Position numbers and translations under genes: made by a program | Part shown: piece after piece, positions 46,008 to 55,173 of the stretch | How positions within the stretch are numbered: the first letter of the stretch is position 1 | How the letters are laid out: each line of letters starts with the position of its first letter | Notes under the pieces: model-generated | What the model saw: the letters and a program-made list of their open reading frames with translations, nothing else | Told to the model about the DNA's origin: nothing | Databases searched by the model: none | From: Sva-07 sp031398325 | GTDB taxonomy: Bacteria; Actinomycetota; Acidimicrobiia; Acidimicrobiales; Ilumatobacteraceae | Assembly: GCA_031398325.1 (NCBI GenBank) | Contig: JANNNB010000080.1 | Location: forward strand, 1 to 64,000 | Length of the DNA stretch: 64,000 bases | Reading direction: 5' to 3'

Positions 46008-46550
46008 ATGCCCGTGGCCACCACTGAGGAAGTCTTCTCCGTTCCACCGTCCGAACTCTTCGCCGCGCTCGCCGATCCCGACTCCTACCCGCATTGGCTC
46101 GTCGGCGCGCGGCGTATCCGTTCGGTCTCCGCCGACTGGCCGCAACCGAGGAGCTTCTTCGAGCACGTCGTGGGTTTCGGGCCCGTCGCCATCCCCGACC
46201 GCACCACGGTCCGCTCGATCGATCCGCCGCACGCGCTGGAGTTGCTGGTGCGCGCCCGGCCGCTCATCGAGGCGGTCGTCCGCTTCGAGGTCGAGCCAAC
46301 GACGACCGGCAGCACCCTGACCATGATCGAGACCCCCGCCGGCATCTACAAGATCATCTCGGCGCTCGCCCAGCCGCTGATCGGAGCGCGAAACGAACGC
46401 TCACTACGACGCCTGAAGGCCTACCTGAATACCCAGCTGTCCGCATCAGACGGTGAACCGGTAGCGCACGAGCAATCGGTGGGCGACGTCGCCCACCTCA
46501 CCGGGAAGCGCCAGGCCCGCCGAAACGCGGAGAACGAGTCACCCGCATGA
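46008..46550 (+). CDS. SRPBCC (START/Bet v 1-like) family protein
   Basis: A 180-residue protein with the hydrophobic-cavity fold of the polyketide-cyclase/START superfamily: EEVFSVPPSELFAALADPDS leads the first helix, FFEHVVGFGPVAIPD and LELLVRARPLIEAVVRFEVE are the beta sheet, and SLRRLKAYLNTQL the C-terminal helix. Ligand unknown. A charged 40-residue tail after the fold is unusual. The GTG-rich region upstream is shared divergently with the ANTAR gene. Confidence 0.82.
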   Translation: MPVATTEEVFSVPPSELFAALADPDSYPHWLVGARRIRSVSADWPQPRSFFEHVVGFGPVAIPDRTTVRSIDPPHALELLVRARPLIEAVVRFEVEPTTTGSTLTMIETPAGIYKIISALAQPLIGARNERSLRRLKAYLNTQLSASDGEPVAHEQSVGDVAHLTGKRQARRNAENESPA

Positions 46551-46653
46551 GATCGGCATGCGAGTCCGTGCGGCTCCACGCGGACGCTTAGCGAGCCCGA
46601 ACTCCGGGTACTGGACAACGATGGCGAGCCGGCATCGAGAGGAGGGTGGACAG

Positions 46654-47070
46654 ATGGACGACCGCGACGAACCACAGAGCGACGCCGTCATCGAAGCGAT
46701 CGGCAAGGCATCCGAGGCCCTCGAATACGTCGAACGTGCCCGGGGACATCTCTACTCCTTCCATCAGCTGATGGGCAGGGCGGACATCGAGTTCGGGAAC
46801 GCCTCGGACATGCTCGCCCAGTGCGGGCTGCAGGGGTCGGCGTCGGATCTCGAGCGATCGATCGTGGGCCGCAACGTGTTGGAGGGGCGTTGGACCTTCC
46901 AGGTGGTCGACGAGTTCGACGACCTCTACTACACCGTTGCGCGAGACGCCGTTCGCAACCTCGAGCGCGACCATCTCGAAGGTCGTCGACACGTGTACGA
47001 ACGAACGATGAAGGCCAACCGTCGCACGCCCGGCGAACCCGGTCACGATCTCGAGCCGCCTGGCCGTTGA
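46654..47070 (+). CDS. Conserved hypothetical protein
   Basis: A 138-residue soluble helical protein from ATG 46654, with GGAGG eight bases upstream. It reads as a real protein with repeated aromatic and acidic patterns (ERARGHLYSFHQLMGRADIE, GRWTFQVVDEFDDLYY, HVYERTMKANRRTPGEPGHD); similar proteins occur in other actinobacteria but I know no function. It overlaps, antisense, an open frame running on from the sigma-like fragment; this gene is the more credible of the two in the shared stretch. Confidence 0.75.
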   Translation: MDDRDEPQSDAVIEAIGKASEALEYVERARGHLYSFHQLMGRADIEFGNASDMLAQCGLQGSASDLERSIVGRNVLEGRWTFQVVDEFDDLYYTVARDAVRNLERDHLEGRRHVYERTMKANRRTPGEPGHDLEPPGR

Positions 47071-47472
47071 GCCCCCGTGCAGGATCGTCTGCGCATCATC
47101 GGCAGCGGCTTGACGAAGCAGGCCCTCCGCCTGCTCGCGGGTGCAGTCCTGATTGCTGATGAGCATCCCGGTCGCGAGCGCAACGACCGTCGACCAGGCG
47201 TACGACCTGAACGATGTGCCCCGATCCACGTCGAAGCGCACGACGGCCCCGAGCAGACCTTCACGTGCGGCCTGCTCGAGATCCTCGATCGGCTCACCGC
47301 GACGTCGCATCCGCCGCGCAAAGGTCACCACCAACCAATCGAACTCGGCCATGACCGTTGCCAGCGCCTGCCGATCTCCGTGTTTCTGAAACCGCTCGAT
47401 CAGCGCTCTGACCTCGGCTTCGTTCTCCTCCGGGTGCTCGTGCACCAGCCCACGGGGTGTTCCGGCCGACAT
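47071..47472 (-). pseudogene. Truncated sigma-70 region-2 fragment
   Basis: From ATG 47472 the frame encodes a stretch resembling region 2 of SigB/SigF-type sigma factors (FARRMRRRGEPIEDLEQAAR, GLLGAVVRFDVDRGTSFRSYAW; about 47190-47400). It then lacks region 2.4, the following linker and regions 3-4, which would bind promoter DNA. The frame remains open to 46588 but only as the antisense of the gene at 46654-47070, without sigma character. A decayed sigma gene is most likely; a short core-binding decoy is the alternative. Confidence 0.5.
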
Positions 47473-47857
47473 CGACGGGTCTCTGGCTGGACGATGAGAC
47501 GAGGAGCACGTTCGAGCGCCGTCATGCGGAACCGCACGCGACCAGTCAGAATCCGCTCGGCTCGTCACCGTCGTCGGCAGAGCCGACCGAGGGTCGTTCG
47601 GTTCCAGCCCGGGCAAGATGGTCATATGGCGTCCCAGTGGGAGTGCGCCGCCCCTCTGCTGGAACGGACGGGCTCATTGCCGAGCCCGGCCAACGCTAAT
47701 CCCGGTTCCCGGTCCGATAAACCTGTCGCCGTGCGTTGCCCCGTTACCTGATGACATCCAAGATGTCGTCGTCTGAGTCCTGAAGAGACCTGGCTCGGCG
47801 ACGGGCGCACCGCGGCGATCCGCCGCAAGAACTGCTCCGGGACGTCCTCACGTCGGG
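47473..47857. other. 385-bp gap, no gene recognised
   Basis: Lies between the start of the sigma fragment and the end of the STAND NTPase gene. Open frames here are short and look like shadows. No clear hairpin, tRNA or repeat seen. Confidence 0.5.
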
Positions 47858-50536
47858 CTACCGCACGTGTTCGGTCTCGGCCACAGTGAGCGGTGCGACC
47901 GGTGAGCTGATGCCGAGCATTCGGCTCGCGACGGACCACGGATCGTTCGATCGCGCCAATGCGAAAACTTGTGATCGCTGCGCTCCCACTCGGTTGGAGG
48001 CGAGACGAGCTGATCTGTCGTGATACGAACGCAGCAGCGGCCATACGGCGACGTGGATCCGGTTGCGGAGGTCGCTGGCGATCGTGGTGGTGAGGACGGC
48101 ATCGTCCCAGCGGTGTTCTGCCACGGCCAGGGCGGCAGCGATGTCGAGGGCGTTGGCCAGGCGTTCGAGACTGCCGCTGCGGTGCAATTCGTCGAGGTGA
48201 GAGCGCAGCCGCTCTCTCCCGTTGTCGAGCCGTCCATCGAGGATGTCCACCATCGCCAACAGGCAGGTCGCTTGTGCCACCATCACGGCATCGCGCAGTT
48301 TTCGAGCAGCGTCGAGGGCGCGTTCCAGATCGTCGCGAGCGCCCGTGGTGTCGCCCATCATCGCCCGCAGCAGACCTCGCGTCGAGAGAGCGTTGGCGAG
48401 CAGCCAGATGTTGTCCAATCGGTACGACGTTCCGACGATGTCGTCGAATTGAGCGAGGACATCGTCGAGCTCGGTGTTGCGACTCGTGAGGAGCGTGGCG
48501 AGGGTCAGCTGTGCGGCTGCGGTGAGCACTGTGACTTCCGGGTGGTCGGGGGCGGTGGCGAGGTGAACGAGCGCTCGCTCGGCGAGTTCGATGCCCTTCG
48601 ACACGTCGCCGGCCAATCCGGTGATGTAGGCGCCGACGGTGCACAGAGCACCGATCTGGACCGGAGCAAGGTCGTCCGGTGGATCCAGCAGTACCTGATC
48701 GAGGGCAACTCTCAACTCGTCGATCTGGCCGGTCGATCGAAGCCATGCCCACAATCGCCGCGCGAGATCGACGATCAGCGGGTAATCGCGTCGCTCGATT
48801 GCCCACTCCGCTGCTGTTCGAAGGTTGGCCTGCTCGGCGAGGAGGAGCGGCCAGTGCCGTACTGCGTCGTCGTGTCGCAGGACGTCCGCTGGTTCGGCGA
48901 GATCGGCGTACCAGCGGGCGTGCAGTGAGGCGCATCGGTCGATCTCGCCACTTTCCACGAGACGTTCCGTCGCGTATTCGCGAATCGTGCGCAGCATGCG
49001 GATGCGCGGTGTGGTGCCGGTGGTCGAGTCGGCGAACAGCAGGCTCTTGTCGAGAAGCGAGGCAACCGTCGTGCTGGGATCCGTGACTGGATGACCGGCA
49101 CCGACCGCTTCGATCGCCTCGAGCGACGCCCCGGAGAAGACCGCGCAGCGAACGAATAGCGATCGCTCGGCCGGGTCGAGTAGGCGATAACTCCACTCGA
49201 TCGTTGCCCTCATCGTCCGTTGACGATTCGGCATGTCATGCGCTGCCTCGCCGAGTACATCGAGGCGTTGGGTCATCTTGGCGAGCAGTGCGACGGGTGG
49301 GAGCAAACGGGTGCGTGCTGCTGCGAGTTCGATCGCAAGTGGGAGTCCGTCCAGCCGTCGACACACCTCGGCGATTGCGGCGAGTTCGTCATGATCGGGG
49401 ACGAAGCCGGGCACGGCGGCACGAGCCCGTTCGATGAAGAGCGCAACCGATGCGACGTGCGTCGAGTCGCCATCGCCCTCGTCATGGTCGACATCTGGCA
49501 GCTCGAGTGGTGCGAGTGGGAAGTCGTGCTCGGCGCGAAGGCGTAGGACGTGCCGACTGGTGACCAGTGCAGAGATGCCTGGGCATCGATCGAGCAAGGC
49601 TGCAACGTCACAGCCAGCTGCGGTGACCTGTTCCATGTTGTCGAGCACCAGCAGAGCCTGCTTGCCGTTCAATCGTTCGACGAGACCTTCGAGAGGGGGT
49701 CCGTCGTCGTCGATCTCGACGCCGATCGCGTGCGCGATCGTGCTGATGACGCGACCTGGTTCCTCGACGTCTTCGAGCGCGACGAACACGACGCCGTCGA
49801 TGAAGTCCGGTGCGAGAATGCGACACAGTTCGAGCGCTACGCGGCTCTTGCCGATTCCGCCCGGTCCCGTGAGCGTCACCAGCCGCACGCCGCCGCGGAA
49901 CAGCCCGGCCAACTTTTCCAACTCCGTGTCGCGACCGAGCGTTTCGGTCAGCGGAACGGGCGCCACGGCCACCGCCGGCCAACCGGCAGTCCGGGCGACC
50001 GTGAGGCTGTCGACAAAGCGCTCGGACAACAGCACGGCCAGATCGTCACGCACGAGAGCGGACAATTCGTCGGAGCTGTTGAATCGACGGTACGTGATGT
50101 CTGACGACCGTGTGATGCCATCGAGCATCGCCTGCAGACGCGGCTCGATGTTCGCGCTCGGAGACTTGAGGTAGAGCAGCTGAGGCATTGCTGCGCCAAG
50201 ATGCAGTTCGTCCTCGAGTCCTGAGATGTCCTGGCCCGGCGCGACCCAGCCGTAACGGTCGCCGTAGATCCCGACGAACACGTGGCTCTGCGCCAGATAG
50301 GCCTGGTAGATCGCACGCGGCGGGTGTGAGCGAGCGCCGAGCTCGAACATCACCGGAGTCAATCGCATGGCCTCGATCGCGGACCGTACGGCGCGGCGCT
50401 CGTCGCCGAGTTCGTCCAGTGTCGAACTGACGAACACACGGGTTCGTTGGTCCGGTGTTCGAATGAGGTGATCCGTCGACCGCTCCGCCGCGGGCACGAC
50501 GAGGCGGCCGATGGGAGAGGCGGCCGCTGTTGCCAT
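47858..50536 (-). CDS. DUF4062-STAND NTPase-TPR protein
   Basis: An 892-residue NLR-like protein. Residues about 31-115 form a DUF4062 domain (RVFVSSTLDELGDERRAVRS, HVFVGIYGDRYGWVAPG), related in style to TIR and nucleosidase-like folds. A P-loop GPGGIGKS at 224-231, Walker B LLVLDNMEQ, and LVTSRHVLRLRAEHDFPL-type sensor regions define an NB-ARC/STAND module, followed by winged-helix and TPR-like helices to the end. Such layouts occur in bacterial defence and signalling switches. ATG 50536 is chosen: it overlaps the stop of the hemerythrin-like gene (TGATG), and the frame upstream lies inside that gene. Confidence 0.85.
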   Translation of the reverse strand: MATAAASPIGRLVVPAAERSTDHLIRTPDQRTRVFVSSTLDELGDERRAVRSAIEAMRLTPVMFELGARSHPPRAIYQAYLAQSHVFVGIYGDRYGWVAPGQDISGLEDELHLGAAMPQLLYLKSPSANIEPRLQAMLDGITRSSDITYRRFNSSDELSALVRDDLAVLLSERFVDSLTVARTAGWPAVAVAPVPLTETLGRDTELEKLAGLFRGGVRLVTLTGPGGIGKSRVALELCRILAPDFIDGVVFVALEDVEEPGRVISTIAHAIGVEIDDDGPPLEGLVERLNGKQALLVLDNMEQVTAAGCDVAALLDRCPGISALVTSRHVLRLRAEHDFPLAPLELPDVDHDEGDGDSTHVASVALFIERARAAVPGFVPDHDELAAIAEVCRRLDGLPLAIELAAARTRLLPPVALLAKMTQRLDVLGEAAHDMPNRQRTMRATIEWSYRLLDPAERSLFVRCAVFSGASLEAIEAVGAGHPVTDPSTTVASLLDKSLLFADSTTGTTPRIRMLRTIREYATERLVESGEIDRCASLHARWYADLAEPADVLRHDDAVRHWPLLLAEQANLRTAAEWAIERRDYPLIVDLARRLWAWLRSTGQIDELRVALDQVLLDPPDDLAPVQIGALCTVGAYITGLAGDVSKGIELAERALVHLATAPDHPEVTVLTAAAQLTLATLLTSRNTELDDVLAQFDDIVGTSYRLDNIWLLANALSTRGLLRAMMGDTTGARDDLERALDAARKLRDAVMVAQATCLLAMVDILDGRLDNGRERLRSHLDELHRSGSLERLANALDIAAALAVAEHRWDDAVLTTTIASDLRNRIHVAVWPLLRSYHDRSARLASNRVGAQRSQVFALARSNDPWSVASRMLGISSPVAPLTVAETEHVR

Positions 50537-51264
50537 CAGGCGATGCCCAACCGGTTGGTGACCTGCGTCCACTCATCGGCGGTCAGCGACTTGGCGGCGA
50601 CCGATCGAAAGCCGGCGAACACCTCGGGTGGCGCCATCGACATTCCGATTCCGAGCTCGGCCCGTTCGTCGAGGTTCATCGCGCGCAGAACGAAGCCCAA
50701 CAGGTGAGCCATGGCGTCTGGTGGGATCGATGATCGGATCGACTGGTCCAGCGCGATGAGCTCGTCCGTGGGCACCGCTGCGCGAAGTGCGGGCATGACC
50801 GCGGTCTCCTCGACGAGCTGGTGAGCGAGATAGACGCTCGTGAACTCCGAGAGGTCGAGGTACAGGCGATGCGCAGCCACGCTTCTTCGAGCGCCAGCAG
50901 TGTCGGCGAGGCGATCTGCGAGGGTGCTGAGGTGGGCCATGCCCTCGTGCACGTCGTCGTGCTGCGCTTCGATCAACCTGCCGAGCCCGGGGGCGTGTTC
51001 GACGATCAGCGGCTGGATCCACGTGTCTTCGTGGGCATGGTGCAGGTCGAGCATGTCGAACAGCGCCTGATGATCAGCGAGCGCCCGGTCGACTGCGATG
51101 GCGTCGGTGACGTCGAGGCGGCCGATGTCGAGCACCAGCTCGAACATCGACAGCCGGATGCCTTTGTGGATCTCTCGGTAGAAGTCGTAGCCCTCGGTCG
51201 GATCGATGAGGTCGGTCAGGTCAGCGGTAGAAGGGATGGGCCGGATGAGTTGGTTCGTGGTCAT
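50536..51264 (-). CDS. Hemerythrin-HHE-like protein coupled to STAND NTPase
   Basis: A 242-residue protein with a four-helix HHE pattern: His33 (REIHKGIR), His78-Glu79 (HHAHEDTWI), His102/His106 (QHDDVHEG) and His148/Glu152 (HQLVEET). These could bind a di-iron centre that senses oxygen, NO or iron. The last 75 residues are an extra helical part. ATG 51264 (MTTNQLIRPI) is preferred over the longer open frame. The stop overlaps the STAND gene start, so the two proteins probably act together. Confidence 0.8.
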   Translation of the reverse strand: MTTNQLIRPIPSTADLTDLIDPTEGYDFYREIHKGIRLSMFELVLDIGRLDVTDAIAVDRALADHQALFDMLDLHHAHEDTWIQPLIVEHAPGLGRLIEAQHDDVHEGMAHLSTLADRLADTAGARRSVAAHRLYLDLSEFTSVYLAHQLVEETAVMPALRAAVPTDELIALDQSIRSSIPPDAMAHLLGFVLRAMNLDERAELGIGMSMAPPEVFAGFRSVAAKSLTADEWTQVTNRLGIA

Positions 51265-51382
51265 GGACTCATCGTGCGGGATCCCGAGATGCGGTGTTGC
51301 TGAACTGTCGTGGTCGGAACGCTGAGAGCTTGCTAATCGATGCCTGACGACCGTCGTCCGCCGGTCTCGGTACCCTTCGCGC

Positions 51383-51871
51383 ATGCCCGTCGGCGGAACT
51401 CGCCTCATCGACGACGAGGTGCGCGTGTTTCTCCAAGGGCCCGTGTCGGCGATGCTCGGTACCGCTGACGGCCTCCACGTCGCCGACGTGACCCGCATTG
51501 CAGGCGTACTCGCGTCGGACGACCAAGCGTCGATGCGGGTACTTGTCGCCGCGAACGCCACCGTCGCACGGGCCAACGCGGCCCAGCCGGGCGATGCCGT
51601 GGCCTTGCTGGTCACCGACATCACGAACTACCGCTCGCTGCAGTGGAAGGGTACGGTCGTCGCCTGGCACGAACCGACGCCTGGTGATCTCACCCTTCTG
51701 GACGGCCACGTCGAGCGGTTCCTGGCCGCAGCACCAACCGTCGGGCTCGACGCAACCAAAGCACGGCGATGCTTTCCCAGCGACGTGGTCGCTCTCGAGG
51801 TGGCGGTCAACGCATTGTTCGACCAGACACCAGGACCCGACGCTGGCAGGCGCATCGAGCAGACACCGTGA
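51383..51871 (+). CDS. Pyridoxamine-phosphate-oxidase-like split-barrel protein
   Basis: A 162-residue FMN-binding split-barrel-type protein: LIDDEVRVFLQGPVSAMLGT opens the barrel, YRSLQWKGTV is the central strand, and the C-terminal FDQTPGPDAG tail matches a recurrent family ending. Cofactor (FMN, F420 or heme) and substrate are unknown. It is the first of three genes joined by 4-base GTGA overlaps, divergent from the HHE-STAND operon. Confidence 0.75.
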   Translation: MPVGGTRLIDDEVRVFLQGPVSAMLGTADGLHVADVTRIAGVLASDDQASMRVLVAANATVARANAAQPGDAVALLVTDITNYRSLQWKGTVVAWHEPTPGDLTLLDGHVERFLAAAPTVGLDATKARRCFPSDVVALEVAVNALFDQTPGPDAGRRIEQTP

Positions 51872-52293
51872 CCATCGCGTTGAGCGAGATCAGCGAATGC
51901 TTCCTCGGGGAGATTCCCACGATGATGGCAACCTGCTCCGAAGACGGGACACCGAACCTCGTGCACCTCTCCCAGGTTTTCCTCGTCGACGACTCACACG
52001 TCGCGATCTCAAATCAATTCCTCGCCAAGTCGGCCGCCAACCTGGCCGCCAACCCCGTCGCATCCCTCGTCTGCATCGACCCGGGCACCTACGACACCTA
52101 TCGGCTCGTCGTCCGCCTGCTGAGATCCGAGACCGATGGCGATCGGTTCGACGGAGCCCGCACCTCCATCGACGCGATCGCCGCCCTCACCGGCATGACC
52201 GGCGTGTTGCAATTGCGTTCGATTGATGTGTTTCGTGTCGTAGACGTGGCGTTGGTCCCGTACGGCCACTCAGACGACACGTCGACGCCGTGA
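51868..52293 (+). CDS. Second PPOX-like split-barrel protein
   Basis: A 141-residue protein with the PPOX-fold sequence IPTMMATCSEDGTPNLVHLS, ISNQFLAKSAANLAANPVAS and a closing GMTGVLQLRSIDVFRVV. In other bacteria similar domains are fused to GAF and cyclase modules. GTG 51868 overlaps the previous stop; its stop overlaps the next start in the same way. It probably forms a complex with its neighbours. Confidence 0.8.
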   Translation: MTIALSEISECFLGEIPTMMATCSEDGTPNLVHLSQVFLVDDSHVAISNQFLAKSAANLAANPVASLVCIDPGTYDTYRLVVRLLRSETDGDRFDGARTSIDAIAALTGMTGVLQLRSIDVFRVVDVALVPYGHSDDTSTP

Positions 52294-53228
52294 CCGACGA
52301 ACCCACTGATCTGGAGCGGCTCGCCACGTTCGGTGACAGCCTGGCATCGGCCACCTCGCTCGACGAGGTCATCGACGTTGCCCTGCACGGCATCGACCAC
52401 CTCCTCGGCCACCCTCACTCGATGCTGCTGATCCACGAACCGGAACGGAATCGGCTCGTCACCCTGGCCAGCCGCGGCTACCCAGCGGGAGGCGTCGGGG
52501 CCGAGGTCGGGCTCGAAGAGGGCATCATCGGCATGGCCGCAGCCCGTCGCCGGCCGATGCGTATCGGCAACCTCCAACGCATGCTCGCCTATGCGCGGGC
52601 CGCCCACGAGCCGGAGCGCAACACCGCTGTTGCGGAGATCCGGCTACCCGGCTTGGCCGATGCCCGCAGCCAGCTGGCATCTCCCATGGTGGCGCGCGAT
52701 TCACTCGTCGGTGTCCTGGCGGTCGAGAGCTCGGTTGCCCTCGCGTACGACCAACGCCACGAGGAAATGCTCGCCATCGCTGCCCACCTCGCGGGTGCGG
52801 CGCTGGAACGCGAACAGAACGACGCCGGTGAGACACCGGCCGCGGCTGCGGGCGGACCACGCCGTTCAGACATACCCGGCACATCGTCGTCGCTCGCTGC
52901 TCCGATCGTTCTCCGCCACTACGCGATCGACGGAAGCACCTTTCTCGACGACGACTACATCATCAAGGGCGTCGCCGGGCGGCTGCTGTGGAAGCTCGCA
53001 TCCGAGCATGTGGCAACCGGTCGATCCGCGTTCACGAGCAGGGAGGCCAAGCTCGATCCGATCCTCGAACTCCCGCCCTATCGAGACAACTTCGAAAGCC
53101 GCCTCATCCTGCTCAAGCGACGCCTCGACGAACGCCAAGCACCACTCCGGGTGCGCTCGACCGGTCGCGGCCGCTTCGAACTCGATCTCGTCGCAGCACT
53201 CTCGCTCGACCACGTCAACCGCACCTGA
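52290..53228 (+). CDS. GAF-domain protein with C-terminal winged-helix-like region
   Basis: A 312-residue cytoplasmic sensor. Residues about 10-175 are a GAF domain (HPHSMLLIHEPERNRLVTLA, GIIGMAAARRRPMRIGNL, RSQLASPMVARDSLVGVLAV). Residues about 210-305 form a compact helical/beta unit (IVLRHYAIDGSTFLDDDYII then KGVAGRLLWKL, RGRFELDL) resembling a winged helix used in other proteins of this type. It completes the three-gene operon, suggesting redox or flavin-linked signalling; that is inference. Confidence 0.8.
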   Translation: MTDEPTDLERLATFGDSLASATSLDEVIDVALHGIDHLLGHPHSMLLIHEPERNRLVTLASRGYPAGGVGAEVGLEEGIIGMAAARRRPMRIGNLQRMLAYARAAHEPERNTAVAEIRLPGLADARSQLASPMVARDSLVGVLAVESSVALAYDQRHEEMLAIAAHLAGAALEREQNDAGETPAAAAGGPRRSDIPGTSSSLAAPIVLRHYAIDGSTFLDDDYIIKGVAGRLLWKLASEHVATGRSAFTSREAKLDPILELPPYRDNFESRLILLKRRLDERQAPLRVRSTGRGRFELDLVAALSLDHVNRT

Positions 53229-53667
53229 TCACGCCGAGCACAGCACTTCCGCGACCGGCGGTACACCATTCACTCCGGAAGCTGAGCTGCTGAGACGAAG
53301 GATGCCCGAGCTGCACGTGCGCCGTCGACAACCTTCCCACCAAACTCGATGCTCTGCTCGAGCCAGGTGACGCCGCCTTCGCGATGGTGTCACGCGCACC
53401 GCTGGACAAGCTGCAGCTCCCGTCGAGCTGTTGTCTGGTTCACGCCTGGTGGGTTCGAGCAGCTGTTCGTCAGGTACCGAACGGATCAGCCGAACCCCGA
53501 CCAAAACGGCTTCGTCGCCGAAGCCACTGAACGCTTCAACTCCCAGTTCGAGTAGTTGAACTGCTGAGCCACCTGTGGGGAGCCCCGGCAGACCCGGGAG
53601 TAGCGCCGCCCCGACATCCTCACTGGCGGTCGGGGATGATTCTGATGACGAATTGGTCGTCCGTCCA
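53229..53667. other. 439-bp gap with possible gene remnant
   Basis: No intact gene. Contains the short frame at 53349-53555 described separately; nothing else recognised. Confidence 0.5.
53349..53555 (+). pseudogene. Possible cupin C-terminal remnant
   Basis: The frame ends in WFTPGGFEQLFVRYRT and EATERFNSQFE, close to the C-terminal strand and helix of small cupins, but the preceding metal-binding strands are missing or lie in another frame. Likely a decayed gene at the island's right side. Confidence 0.3.
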
Positions 53668-54621
53668 TCACTCGGCACCGAGGTCGAACATCGTCACTGC
53701 GGCCGGGCGGCCGCCGAGGCTCGTGTAGAAAGCCAGCGCGTGGTCGTCGTCGTTGTCGGCCGGAACGAACACAACGTCGGTGCCCCGTCGTGCGGCGTCG
53801 GCGACGAGCGCCTCGACGAGCAACCGGCCGATGCTGCGGCGTTGACGATCCTCGCGGACGGCGAGGTCGTACACGAACGTCTCGTCCCGCTCGTGGCGCG
53901 TCATCGGCAGGTCGTGGGCGGTGATGCACCCCACCGGCTCGCCTGCCTCGACCGCAACGAAGGCGTGGAACCGAGGGTCGGCCAGAAGCCGCGCGACGTA
54001 GTGGGCGGAGAGTGGCACACCGCCCTCGTCGAACACCTCGTGCATCATCTGGAACGCGTCACGCGCCAGGTCGATCTGATCGGTGAGACGCTCGATCCGG
54101 AGCGTGCTGTCGGTGGACGGTGGCTCGGTCTGCGTCCTCTGCCAGTAGTCGCTCATCAGCTCGTGCGACCAGTCCGCTTGTCGGACCTCGGTCCGCGGCG
54201 CGAACTCCACCATGTACGGCTTCAGGTCGACGACGGGCGTACCGTCGATCGCGTCGAGGCCGCGGACCGTGACGACCCGGTCGACGACGCCGATGATCTC
54301 GCACGTGGTGACACCGAGCCGGTTCGGTCGACCCTTCGCCCGCTGGGCAAAGATCCCCACCTTCGGCCACTCGATGTTGTTGCGCGGGTGGCGTGCACCG
54401 ACGGTGATCGTCGCCTCGTCGACCCGATCGAACACGTACACCACGTCGACGTGCGAGAAGTCCTCCAACCCGGCAAGTGCGTCGACGGGCCATCGTTCGT
54501 CGAGCACGATCTGGCACGTGACGGCGCCCCAGTCGTCGTCGATCGGCTCCGCTCGTCCCCCGCGAACGGTACCGATCGGCACGATCGCCAATGCGGTGGC
54601 AGGTGTCGATTGATCGTTCAT
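53668..54621 (-). CDS. TrmO-like methyltransferase fused to GNAT acetyltransferase
   Basis: A 317-residue two-domain protein. Residues about 10-160 match TrmO/YaeB (tRNA t6A37 N6-methyltransferase family): VPIGTVRGGRAEPIDDDWG, HPRNNIEWPKVGIFAQR, KGRPNRLGVTTCEI and LDAIDGTPVVDLKPYM. Residues about 175-317 form a GNAT N-acetyltransferase resembling AAC(3)-I: YVARLLADPRFHAFVAVE, ETFVYDLAVREDRQRRSIGR (acetyl-CoA loop) and FYTSLGG. The TrmO part lacks the C-terminal domain of the E. coli enzyme. The fusion is unusual. Whether it modifies tRNA, an antibiotic or both is unknown. Confidence 0.82.
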   Translation of the reverse strand: MNDQSTPATALAIVPIGTVRGGRAEPIDDDWGAVTCQIVLDERWPVDALAGLEDFSHVDVVYVFDRVDEATITVGARHPRNNIEWPKVGIFAQRAKGRPNRLGVTTCEIIGVVDRVVTVRGLDAIDGTPVVDLKPYMVEFAPRTEVRQADWSHELMSDYWQRTQTEPPSTDSTLRIERLTDQIDLARDAFQMMHEVFDEGGVPLSAHYVARLLADPRFHAFVAVEAGEPVGCITAHDLPMTRHERDETFVYDLAVREDRQRRSIGRLLVEALVADAARRGTDVVFVPADNDDDHALAFYTSLGGRPAAVTMFDLGAE

Positions 54622-55173
54622 GTCTGCTCCGTGACCTCACATGGCAAATCGGGTGGAGGCAAGCCCACAGGCGGGCCGTGGCGCAGATACCTGCCGATGG
54701 TCACGCAATGACTGCAGCGCGCAGGGTGCCGGTGTCGGCTCAGGAACTCCTCCGGTCCGGTCACGGGGACCATCAGGGGCCGCTCGAAGCCGAGGAGACA
54801 GCTGCGCCACAGTCATCACCATAGATCCCGCCACCGCGACCAGGCATCGCCCGACCTGGGGTTCGGAACGGGAGGGGCGCGGACGGCCGCGGTACGGAAG
54901 GTAGCAAGCGCGCCTGCCTCGAGACTCGCGGCACGACCAGCACGACCTTGATCTCACCGGCCGGCCGATCATGATTCGCGAAGTCGACCATTCACACCGC
55001 CAACCACAAGATGCGCTCCTGCACCGACTCCAATGTCGCGAGGTCATCCATCACGTCCATCGTCGCCGATCTGTCAGATCAATCTGTGGTTCCACCGAAC
55101 AAGCGGATGCTCACGAACTGTCAGCGGGGTACAACACCTCGACCGTGCGCCCCACAGGGCAATCTGGCCGGGA
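54622..55173. other. 552-bp gap, no gene recognised
   Basis: Between the TrmO-GNAT gene and the end of the flavodoxin gene. Only short low-quality frames; no RNA gene or repeat seen. Could be decayed sequence near the island edge. Confidence 0.5.

Noticed and set aside
51265..51624. N-terminal extension of the hemerythrin-like gene
   Set aside because: The added residues are antisense to the split-barrel gene start and lack family features; ATG 51264 gives a clean start.
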